Positions 7,072 to 13,727 of a stretch of 21,659 nt of DNA are shown here, in pieces. Every line of letters starts with the position of its first letter. Position 1 is the stretch's first letter. Source of the DNA: Bacteroidales bacterium (GTDB taxonomy: Bacteria > Bacteroidota > Bacteroidia > Bacteroidales > UBA10428); contig JAFGVG010000290.1 in assembly GCA_016938095.1 (NCBI GenBank), positions 1 through 21,659 of the forward strand, written 5' to 3'. A program made the position numbers and the translations under genes. The notes under the pieces were generated by a model that was given only the letters and a program-made list of their open reading frames with translations, did not search any database and had not been told where the DNA came from.

Positions 7072-9579
7072 ATGAAAAAACACCTGCGTGTTCCTCGTAA
7101 TGCTTCAAAAAGCAACCAAGTACCCATGCATGCCGAAGATATTCGCAGGCTGAATGAGCAGTTAACCCTTGCCAACGAGGAATTAAAAATAACCAATGAA
7201 GAACTCAAAGCCTATCAGAACCGGCTGGAAGAAATTGTTGCAATCCGTACACAGGAACTTAAAAAGAAGGAAGAATCGCTTAATTATAAGAGCACCCTTG
7301 AAAAATTGCTTTTTAGCATTTCTACCCGCTTTTTCAATCTTTCTCCTGAACGGGTTGATGATAACATAGCGCTTTCATTGCAGGAAATCTGTCAGTTTTT
7401 CCTGGGCAACGCTGCCTTTTTAGGTGAAATTGTATATTCCGAAAATGCCTATTGCCTCACCCACATTTGGAAAGACGGCAGTGTTGACTATAATCAACAG
7501 TACTTCCGGAAAGCTCCGCTATCGGATATTCACTGGTGGCTTGACAAAATGAACCAGCAACGTGTTTTTACCGTTGATTACCGCAAACCGGAAAAATCTG
7601 AATATACCCTGAAAGATAAAGGCCTTTTGCAAGGAATCGGCCTTATCACATTTGTCCCAATTATATACCAGGGAAACGTCGTTGGTTTCACCGGTTTCAG
7701 TTCAATGGACGAAAACCTTAAACTGGATTCAGATGAGATATCCCTGCTTCACCAGATTGGGGAAATATTTGTAAACGCCATTAAACGTAAAGAAGCTGAA
7801 AAAATATTAATTGAAAGTGAACGGAATTACCGTGAAATTTTCAACGCTACCAGCGAAGCCATCATCATTTACGACTATCACAATGCCCAGATTATTGACG
7901 TAAACCAGGCGGCTATAAAACTGTTTGGCTTGTCCTACGAAGAAGCACTTAACGGACGTATTGACCTTTACAGCAATGTCAGTATGGGTTTTAACAGGGA
8001 TTACATGTTCAAACAAATACATAAAACCATTGAAGAGGGGCCCATTGTATTTGAATGGCAGATACGACGAAAAACCGGTGAACTGATATGGACCGAGGTT
8101 TCCATGAAAAATACGGAAATTGGCGGCGACATGCGTATTGTTGCCGTTGTGCGGGATATTTCCGAACGCAAAAAGTCGCAGGAAATCATTATGCAAAGCG
8201 AGGAAAGATTTCGCTCCATTGTGCAATTCCTTACCGATATCATCTGGATCATTGACGAAAAAATAAACATCGTTTATGAATCGCCTTCCAGTTCAAATGT
8301 GCTGGGCTACCCTCCCGGTTTTCTGATTGGAAAATACGGCCTCGACCTGGTTCATACCGAGGATATACCCCTGGTGATGCATGACCTGAAGGAAGTATTC
8401 GAGAAAAAGAACGACTATCTGCCAACCGAATTCAGGGTCAGGAGCAGAGAAGGGAATTGGATATCACTTGAGGTAATCGCCAACAATATGCTTGATCATC
8501 CTGCCATCCAGGGTATCATTATCACCGGCAGGGACGTTACTGAACGCAGAAGAGTGGAAAAAGCATTGAAAATCAGCGAAACCAAGTTCAGGGACATTTT
8601 TAACAACAGTAGCGATGCCATTGTAATTCTAAATAATAAATATGACTTTCTCGAGGTAAATGAGGTTTTTCATAACACTACAGGCTATACGCTTGAAGAA
8701 ACAACCCAGATGAAACTCACCGACATTATCACCGATTCGTACCTGCCGGTGTTTGTTGAAAAACTTGTAAAAATCTTTCAGAACGAATATCAGCCTGCGT
8801 TGGAATGTGAAATCAATTGCCGTTCAAACATTTCCTTTCCAGCTGAAATTAACAGTAAATTAATCGAATACGAAGGTGAACGTGCACTGATCTCGGTTAT
8901 ACGCGACATCACCGAACGAAAACAGCTCGAAAACAGGATACTCGACACCATCATCTCCACAGAAGAAAAGGAAAGGGAGAAATTTGCACGAAACCTTCAT
9001 GATGAGCTCGGTCCTCTGCTTTCCAGTATCAAAATGTATGTTAATTCCCTGTCCTCCTCCATTGATAAAAACAAACACGAGTTCATCATTGAACAACTTA
9101 AAATCATCCTTACCGAGGTTATCCAAAGCACCAAAGAACTATCCAACGATCTCAGTCCCCACATTTTATCGAATTACGGTCTCATGGCCGCAATGGAATG
9201 GTTTACCAATCAACTGAAACCTTATATTACCATTGAACTGGAATCCAATCTGAAGGACGAACGCTTCACCAGCTCACTCGAACTTTCGCTTTACCGCATA
9301 TTAAAAGAACTGATCAACAATACGGTTAAGCACGCCAACGCCACCAAAATCAATATAAAACTGTATTATGTACTGAAGTCCATCCATCTTTACTATGCCG
9401 ACAATGGAACTGGTTTTACGGCAAACGTGAAGAATAATTACGAATTGCTGGGGATGGGCATGTCCAACATTGTCAGCCGGTGCAGGTCAATTAATGCTAC
9501 CAGTAAATTCTATAACCATTCGCCCCATGGCATGTCATTCGAACTGCAGGTACACGTTGAAGAACCTATCGGATCGTAA
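7072..9579 (+). CDS. Soluble GAF/triple-PAS histidine kinase (HisKA_3, NarL type)
   Basis: Cytoplasmic sensor kinase of 835 residues with no transmembrane segment or signal. The order is: N-terminal coiled coil (about 22-75), GAF-like domain (about 77-240), three PAS/PAC units (about 249-368, 374-492 and 500-617; PAC ends RDISERK, RDVTERR and RDITERK), then a HisKA_3 dimerisation domain and HATPase_c. The phospho-accepting histidine is H643 in ARNLHDELGPLLSS. The ATP site shows N749/N750 in KELINNTVKHA, DNGTGF at 777-782 and GMGMSN at 794-799. The sensed signal is unknown; cytoplasmic GAF/PAS arrays usually bind small ligands, gases or redox cofactors. The response regulator gene follows 24 bases later and is the expected partner. 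Confidence 0.93.
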   Translation: MKKHLRVPRNASKSNQVPMHAEDIRRLNEQLTLANEELKITNEELKAYQNRLEEIVAIRTQELKKKEESLNYKSTLEKLLFSISTRFFNLSPERVDDNIALSLQEICQFFLGNAAFLGEIVYSENAYCLTHIWKDGSVDYNQQYFRKAPLSDIHWWLDKMNQQRVFTVDYRKPEKSEYTLKDKGLLQGIGLITFVPIIYQGNVVGFTGFSSMDENLKLDSDEISLLHQIGEIFVNAIKRKEAEKILIESERNYREIFNATSEAIIIYDYHNAQIIDVNQAAIKLFGLSYEEALNGRIDLYSNVSMGFNRDYMFKQIHKTIEEGPIVFEWQIRRKTGELIWTEVSMKNTEIGGDMRIVAVVRDISERKKSQEIIMQSEERFRSIVQFLTDIIWIIDEKINIVYESPSSSNVLGYPPGFLIGKYGLDLVHTEDIPLVMHDLKEVFEKKNDYLPTEFRVRSREGNWISLEVIANNMLDHPAIQGIIITGRDVTERRRVEKALKISETKFRDIFNNSSDAIVILNNKYDFLEVNEVFHNTTGYTLEETTQMKLTDIITDSYLPVFVEKLVKIFQNEYQPALECEINCRSNISFPAEINSKLIEYEGERALISVIRDITERKQLENRILDTIISTEEKEREKFARNLHDELGPLLSSIKMYVNSLSSSIDKNKHEFIIEQLKIILTEVIQSTKELSNDLSPHILSNYGLMAAMEWFTNQLKPYITIELESNLKDERFTSSLELSLYRILKELINNTVKHANATKINIKLYYVLKSIHLYYADNGTGFTANVKNNYELLGMGMSNIVSRCRSINATSKFYNHSPHGMSFELQVHVEEPIGS

Positions 9580-9603
9580 AACCACCCCTAATATTAAATC
9601 CTT

Positions 9604-10236
9604 ATGAAAAAAACAGGACTCATACTGGTGGACGATCACCGCCTTTTCCGGAGTGGTTTGAAACACATTCTCGAGGCAACCGGTAAATATGCCGTGCTGG
9701 CGGAAGCCTCCAATGGAATTGAATTTTTGGAATTACTGAAAACCGTTACACCCGACCTGGTCATAATGGATATCAATATGCCGGTAATGAATGGTATTGA
9801 AGCATCGCGACAGGCACTGGAAAAAAATCCTGCCACCAAAATACTAATCCTGACCATGCACGGCGACAGGGATTTGTATCAGGTTTTGCTGGATATGGGC
9901 ATAAAAGGCTATATCCTTAAAGATGCTGATAATGAAGAATTGCTGCTGTCCATTCAGAAAGTACTTTCGGGTGAATCCTATTTCTCCCAGGAGCTTTTGC
10001 TAAACGTGATCCGCGAGAGCATGACTGGCAATCCGGTGGTTTTGTCTGCCCGTGAAAAGGAAGTGCTGACCTTAATTGCCAGTGGACTTTCGAACCACGA
10101 AATTGCCGCCCATCTGAAGCTAAGCCAGCGAACCGTTGAAAGACACCGGACCAATCTGCTGGAAAAAACCGGTTCAAAGAACTCCGTCAGATTAATAATC
10201 CATGCTTTGAAGAACAAATGGCTTTCCCTGGAATGA
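9604..10236 (+). CDS. NarL/FixJ-family response regulator with LuxR-type HTH
   Basis: DNA-binding partner of the upstream kinase. The receiver domain (1-120) has a complete phosphorylation site: D10/D11 in LVDDHRLF, phospho-acceptor D56 in VIMDINMP, T84 and K106 in GYILKDA. The LuxR-type helix-turn-helix is at about 146-206 (LSAREKEVLTLIASGLSNHEIA, then recognition helix SQRTVERHRTNLL). Length of 210 is normal. Two copies of TTTATACGC begin four bases after its stop codon, and one lies before the kinase; these are candidate targets. No terminator is obvious immediately after the gene. Confidence 0.95.
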   Translation: MKKTGLILVDDHRLFRSGLKHILEATGKYAVLAEASNGIEFLELLKTVTPDLVIMDINMPVMNGIEASRQALEKNPATKILILTMHGDRDLYQVLLDMGIKGYILKDADNEELLLSIQKVLSGESYFSQELLLNVIRESMTGNPVVLSAREKEVLTLIASGLSNHEIAAHLKLSQRTVERHRTNLLEKTGSKNSVRLIIHALKNKWLSLE

Positions 10237-10248
10237 CGTTTTATACGC
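10236..10248 (+). promoter_or_regulatory. Candidate regulator site TTTATACGC (copy 2)
   Basis: ACGTTTTATACGC, touching the last base of the response regulator stop codon, carries the shared 9-mer at 10240-10248. Its CGT half-site is three bases closer than in copies 1 and 3 (CGT-N5-ACG), so it may be a weaker or coincidental site. It lies 23 bases from copy 3, roughly two helical turns. Confidence 0.35.
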
Positions 10249-10255
10249 ATATTGA

Positions 10256-10271
10256 GCGTCGGTTTATACGC
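10256..10271 (+). promoter_or_regulatory. Candidate regulator site: GCGT-N8-ACGC containing TTTATACGC (copy 3)
   Basis: GCGTCGGTTTATACGC is an imperfect palindrome with outer arms GCGT and ACGC; it extends to AGCGT/ACGCT when the flanking bases are counted. It shares the CGT-N8-ACG layout and the 9-mer with the site before the kinase. It lies 69 bases ahead of the -7 element at 10341, a reasonable distance for an activator. Confidence 0.4.
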
Positions 10272-10340
10272 TTTTTTGAATAGGTATATATCCCGGTATA
10301 TTTAAGTAGTTTTTCTCTTATATGTCGGGCCTGAATAATC

Positions 10341-10470
10341 TATATTTGTGAAACAGTTGAGCAAAAACAATCCATTTTTATAGATGGTGCAAAATATTTA
10401 AGATAGGGTTTGGTTGGATTTAGGTAGGAAAGCGGGGAGTTGGTTTTACTGACTTCCCGCTGGATTTTTA
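10341..10470 (+). ncRNA. Candidate small RNA or short regulatory leader
   Basis: A perfect -7 element TATATTTG (10341-10348) predicts a transcript from about 10355. A hairpin AGCGGGGAGT/ACTTCCCGCT (10431-10440 and 10452-10461, ten pairs with one G-U) followed by a T-run (10465-10469) could end it after about 115 bases. No ORF longer than a few codons fits inside. Alternatives are an attenuator in a long leader of the receiver-only gene, or chance. No known RNA family was recognised. Confidence 0.35.
10431..10469 (+). terminator. Terminator-like hairpin in the non-coding gap
   Basis: Ten-pair stem AGCGGGGAGT (10431-10440) with ACTTCCCGCT (10452-10461), one G-U pair and an 11-base loop. Two G and an A separate it from a TTTTT run (10465-10469), so termination may be moderate. 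It could end read-through from the response regulator or a small RNA. Confidence 0.5.
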
Positions 10471-10522
10471 GGACCTTTGCTACGCTTTTTATCTTAAATT
10501 ATGTTTTACGTTTTTTTGATGT

Positions 10523-10575
10523 TATATTTGTTATTCTTACATATATATTTGATAAATTGTACAATTGAGTACAAT
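10523..10575 (+). promoter_or_regulatory. Tandem -7 elements and inverted-repeat operator before the receiver gene
   Basis: Two perfect TATATTTG elements lie at 10523-10530 and 10544-10551. Just downstream, ATTGTAC-N6-GTACAAT (10556-10575) is a perfect 7-base inverted repeat that would cover the start site of the second promoter, as an operator for a dimeric repressor would. The leader to the ATG at 10608 is about 50 bases. Confidence 0.5.
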
Positions 10576-10607
10576 GGTATCTGTGGCTGATTTAAATACG
10601 GGGCTGG

Positions 10608-10988
10608 ATGAAAAAACTGAAAATACTGATTGTTGACGATAATCCCCACTTTGTCAATGCGCTTAAATTTATGTTATTGGATTTTTTTGAGGACAGGGTG
10701 GAATCGGTTTCTACGGCCACCGATGGAAAAGAATGCCTTGACCAACTGAAGAACAAAGTCTGTGATTTCGTTTTTATGGATATCAACATGCCAAATATGA
10801 ATGGCATTGAAGCAACCCGACAAGCCACTATTCTTTACAGAAATCTTATTGTCATTGCTGTTTCGTTTCATTCCGAAATGAAATACGTGGTACAGATGAT
10901 CGAAGCCGGTGCACGCAGTTACATCATCAAAGATGAAATCAGCCGTGAATCACTCGAAAAAGCCCTGGCCATCGAATATACCTTTTAA
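10608..10988 (+). CDS. Receiver-only response regulator (CheY-like length)
   Basis: A 126-residue single receiver domain with the full phosphorylation site: D10/D11 in LIVDDNPHF, D58 in VFMDINMP, S86 in the Thr/Ser position and K108 in SYIIKDE. Its sequence resembles the receiver half of NarL-type regulators, including NMNGIEATRQA shared in style with its neighbour, but it stops with no output domain. I looked for an HTH in the next 131 bases in all frames and saw none, so it is not an obvious frameshifted regulator. It probably acts by protein contact or as a phosphate relay or sink. Neighbours are the kinase/regulator pair upstream and a SiaC-like gene 131 bases downstream. Confidence 0.88.
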   Translation: MKKLKILIVDDNPHFVNALKFMLLDFFEDRVESVSTATDGKECLDQLKNKVCDFVFMDINMPNMNGIEATRQATILYRNLIVIAVSFHSEMKYVVQMIEAGARSYIIKDEISRESLEKALAIEYTF

Positions 10989-11093
10989 TCCCAAAAATCT
11001 TTCCAGGGTTGATGACTGTCCAATAGGCTTGCCGGGACATAAACCCGTTGATAACTTTCCGACCACCTCTGGCAACGGCATCATTAAAACGGG

Positions 11094-11101
11094 TATTTTT
11101 G
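11094..11101 (+). promoter_or_regulatory. -7 element (TATTTTTG) before the SiaC-like gene
   Basis: A perfect TAnnTTTG match; the start would be near 11107, with a leader of about 13 bases. The element overlaps the right arm of a long-loop inverted repeat, ACCCGTT (11043-11049) with AACGGGT (11088-11094), which is followed by a T-run and could also act as a weak terminator for the receiver gene. Confidence 0.4.
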
Positions 11102-11119
11102 CGGTAAATCTATTCCAAT

Positions 11120-11494
11120 ATGATTACTGCAATTAAGGAAACACAGTTTTCTCCTGCTGTCAATATCTTTTCTGCCGAACATCGTATTGGCATCACAGGA
11201 CAATCGAGGCTGGAAGATCCTGCTCCTTTTTTCGAGGATTTGATTGCTGTGCTTTATAAAGGCATTAACGAATGCAGAACCCATGTCGCCATCGATTTTA
11301 CGCTCCAATACATGAACTCCAGTTCTTCGAAATGGTTGTTGCATTTGTTAAAAGGAATACAAAAAGATTATCAGGGGAAAAAACTGATAACCATCAACTG
11401 GTATTACGATGAAGAGGACGACGGTATGCTCGAAGCAGGAGAAGTATTCCAGTCTTTGCTGACCATGCCTTTTAATCTGCTGGTAATTCCTTAA
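11120..11494 (+). CDS. SiaC-family regulatory phosphoprotein (DUF1987)
   Basis: Small protein of 124 residues resembling SiaC, which in Pseudomonas aeruginosa is switched by phosphorylation (SiaB kinase, SiaA PP2C phosphatase) and when unphosphorylated binds a diguanylate cyclase. Family features seen are QYMNSSSSKWLLHLL (63-77), the region of the phosphorylation site, and INWYYDEEDDGMLEAGEVF (91-109), a strongly conserved block. The expected phospho-Thr position seems to be Ser67 here. No SiaB-like kinase, PP2C phosphatase or GGDEF enzyme is in the window. The gene has its own likely promoter and follows the receiver-only gene, suggesting a functional link to phospho-signalling; this link is inference. 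Confidence 0.82.
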   Translation: MITAIKETQFSPAVNIFSAEHRIGITGQSRLEDPAPFFEDLIAVLYKGINECRTHVAIDFTLQYMNSSSSKWLLHLLKGIQKDYQGKKLITINWYYDEEDDGMLEAGEVFQSLLTMPFNLLVIP

Positions 11495-11600
11495 ACGCTC
11501 CAATGATCATTCCGGGGGTTTTTCCAGGGATACAACATTTCAGGATATTTTATCGTTTCTATAATAAATTGCCGTTGGATTTAACCTAACAATCTGTTGT

Positions 11601-12287
11601 ATGAAAAAAACATTTACACCCTACGTTATTTTGTTGCTTTTCATGAGTGCCGTTAATGCCCAGACACCTGTTACCCGTGATCTGGAACCCTTTACGGGAC
11701 TTACCGTTGGCGATCGGATCATTGTCCGGCTGGTAAAATCTGACAAAGAATCCGCAGACATTCAGGCACAAGGTATTGACGCCTCTGCCGTAAAAACCGT
11801 GGTTAATGCCGGTGAACTTGAAATCAGTATCTACGGCGAACCTTTCACCAAAAAGAAAGTAATGATTACCCTTCACTATGTTAAGCTAAATTCCATATCG
11901 GTGAACGGCGGCGCCGAAGTAACCACCACATCACTCTGTAAAGCCAAAAACCTGAAAATTGACCTGAAAAGCGGCGGTATGCTATACCTCGATGCCGATA
12001 TTGGACAGCTTAACGGGAAAATTGCCGAAGGGGCCATTCTTACTGCCGAAGGCTATGCCGTTGCCATGGATATGCTGGTTTCATCAACAGCAACCTTATC
12101 GGCTTATGATTTCGAATGTGATACAGTCAGAATTAAAGCGGTCAGCGGAGGCAAAGCAAAAATAAACGTAGAGAAAACACTCGATGCCGAAGCCAGTTCA
12201 AAAGGCTATATCTCTTATAAAGGCAATCCTCCATCCGTTACCAAAAATGCCACATCCGGCGGAAGTATTTCGGTATACGAGCCTTAA
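11601..12287 (+). CDS. Exported head-GIN domain protein (DUF2807)
   Basis: A 228-residue secreted protein with a clear signal peptide (MKKTFTPYVI.. VNA|Q, cleavage near residue 20). The mature part is a repetitive beta structure typical of the putative auto-transporter adhesin head GIN domain (DUF2807): FTGLTVGDRIIVRL near the start, then recurrent turns such as VNGGAEV, KSGGMLY, AEGAILT and VSGGKAKI spaced along a presumed beta-helix. Its function is not established; it lies in the periplasm or at the cell surface. Its stop codon overlaps that of the convergent ispD within a shared TTAA, so no terminator separates them. No good -7 element was found in the 106 bases upstream. Confidence 0.88.
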   Translation: MKKTFTPYVILLLFMSAVNAQTPVTRDLEPFTGLTVGDRIIVRLVKSDKESADIQAQGIDASAVKTVVNAGELEISIYGEPFTKKKVMITLHYVKLNSISVNGGAEVTTTSLCKAKNLKIDLKSGGMLYLDADIGQLNGKIAEGAILTAEGYAVAMDMLVSSTATLSAYDFECDTVRIKAVSGGKAKINVEKTLDAEASSKGYISYKGNPPSVTKNATSGGSISVYEP

Positions 12288-12961
12288 ATCCAATTGCCCG
12301 CCGAAAGCAAGGCAGATGCCAGGTTCAGGTCCCGCTGGAATGTAATTTTAAGGTTATTGATACTGCCTTCAACCAGGTGAATGGGAATGCCAAGTGATTC
12401 CAACACAACCGCATCGTCGGTGAAAAACGACTGGTATTCCTGCGCATAAGCTTTCTTAATAAGACTTCCCCTGAAAACCTGGGGTGTTTGTATCAGCCGG
12501 TAAACCGAACGGTCAACCCATTCGTTTGCACCATCAGTAATTCGCCTCAAGGTTTCAGGTATTTCTATACAGGGAACCGCATTGCCGGTTTTTCCAGCCT
12601 GGTCAAAACATCGCCTGATGGTATCACCATCTATTAATGGACGTACCCCGTCGTGTATCGCTACAAGCGACTCATCAGGAATGTGTTCCAAATTATTTCT
12701 CACAGAATGGAACCTGGTTTCTCCTCCTAACCCCAGCTCATGCCGCTCTTTAAAATGGTATTCCCGGCAAATCTCCTTCCATTTATCCAGCTGTGTTTCT
12801 GGTAACACTACTATAATGCGCATATCCTTGTCAAAACTGCTGAATGCCATTATGGTATGCATCAATACGGGATATCCGCCCAGTAACATGAATTGCTTGG
12901 GCATAACGGCGTTCATCCGGGTACCGACCCCACCTGCAACGATAATGGCAATTTTTTCCAC
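12284..12961 (-). CDS. ispD: 2-C-methyl-D-erythritol 4-phosphate cytidylyltransferase
   Basis: Third enzyme of the MEP isoprenoid pathway: CTP plus methylerythritol phosphate gives CDP-methylerythritol and pyrophosphate, in the cytoplasm. Of 225 residues, the nucleotide loop VAGGVGTRM (8-16) contains R15, followed by PKQF with K22. HDGVRPL has D104, DRSVYRLIQTPQ has R151, and NLKITF has K205; these match the family's active-site positions. The start is a GTG at 12961: an in-frame stop lies seven codons upstream, no ATG precedes the conserved IAIIVAGG, and the weak GGAACAGG lies just upstream. It is convergent with the GIN gene, sharing TTAA at the stops. Confidence 0.95.
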   Translation of the reverse strand: MEKIAIIVAGGVGTRMNAVMPKQFMLLGGYPVLMHTIMAFSSFDKDMRIIVVLPETQLDKWKEICREYHFKERHELGLGGETRFHSVRNNLEHIPDESLVAIHDGVRPLIDGDTIRRCFDQAGKTGNAVPCIEIPETLRRITDGANEWVDRSVYRLIQTPQVFRGSLIKKAYAQEYQSFFTDDAVVLESLGIPIHLVEGSINNLKITFQRDLNLASALLSAGNWI

Positions 12962-13039
12962 CCTGTTCCAATATGAAATTTAAGTTCTAAATTTACTAAA
13001 ATTCTGCTTTATCTGTTTTACTTAACCAGTATCCATCAA

Positions 13040-13708
13040 ATGATCAGCAAAAGCATCCTTTTATTCCTCAGGGAACTGAAAGAAAACAATTGTAAACAGT
13101 GGTTTGACGAAAACCGTGACCGCTATAAAGTATTGCGTGTTGAGTTTGTTGATTTCATTAACGGCCTGATCGCCGAGATTGGTTTGTTTGACAAAGAAAT
13201 AGGCCATATTTCTGCAAAGGATTGTATTTTCAGAATTAACCGTGACATCCGTTTTTCATCCGATAAATCACCCTATAAAACCAACTTCGGCGCTTTTATA
13301 GCCAAAGGTGGACGAAATAGCGGAAATGCCGGTTACTACCTTCATATCGAACCCAAAAATTGTTTTCTGGCAGGCGGAATATACATGCCTTCTCCTTCTG
13401 TACTGAAGTCCCTAAGAAAAAGCATTTATGATCATTTCGATGAATTTATGGAAATGCTGTCGGAACCCTCATTTAAAAAGCATTTTGGCAGTAAATTATG
13501 GGGAGAGCAATTGAAAACAGCACCACAGGGATATCCGAAAGATTTTCCCGGCATAAACTTTTTGCGATTCAAACAGTTTACCGTATTTAAAAACATCCCT
13601 GACGGTTTATATTTGAAACCTGGGTATGTTAATGAAATATTGCGGGCTTTTCTTGCAATGGCACCGTTCAATACTTTTCTGAACCATGCAGTAATGGCAA
13701 CAGAATAG
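13040..13708 (+). CDS. DUF2461 / TIGR02453 family protein
   Basis: Conserved cytoplasmic protein of 222 residues with no established function. The family pattern is clear: the N-terminal FLRELKENNCKQWFDENRDRYK (9-30), then IFRINRDIRFSSDKSPYKTNFGAFI (82-106), YYLHIEP (117-123), and a C-terminal region with PKDFPGINFLRFKQFTVFKNIP. Length is normal for the family. Family members often lie among housekeeping genes, as here between ispD and a nucleotide-kinase-like gene, which gives no strong hint of role. It is divergent from ispD with 78 bases between starts; no perfect -7 element was seen there. Confidence 0.88.
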   Translation: MISKSILLFLRELKENNCKQWFDENRDRYKVLRVEFVDFINGLIAEIGLFDKEIGHISAKDCIFRINRDIRFSSDKSPYKTNFGAFIAKGGRNSGNAGYYLHIEPKNCFLAGGIYMPSPSVLKSLRKSIYDHFDEFMEMLSEPSFKKHFGSKLWGEQLKTAPQGYPKDFPGINFLRFKQFTVFKNIPDGLYLKPGYVNEILRAFLAMAPFNTFLNHAVMATE

Positions 13709-13727
13709 CATAAATTACAGATGTTTA

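Larger units (their letters stand above)
10237..10607. other. 371-base non-coding gap with regulatory structure
   Basis: No convincing ORF lies here. From left to right it holds two TTTATACGC sites (10240-10271), a perfect -7 element (10341-10348), a GG-rich tract (10406-10428), a terminator-like hairpin (10431-10461 with a following T-run), two more perfect -7 elements (10523-10530 and 10544-10551) and an inverted repeat (10556-10575) just before the receiver-only gene. The order suggests a small transcription unit in the left part and a separate, regulated promoter in the right part. Confidence 0.6.

Noticed and set aside
7807..8226. Open frame of 139 codons on the minus strand
   Set aside because: It is antisense to the PAS region of the histidine kinase and shows no coherent protein pattern.
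10341..10470. Known structural RNA (6S, tmRNA, RNase P, SRP RNA)
   Set aside because: Length and visible motifs fit none of these that I can recognise; it is listed only as a candidate small RNA.
10989..11119. Frameshifted HTH domain after the receiver-only gene
   Set aside because: No frame of this gap gives a LuxR-type helix-turn-helix pattern.
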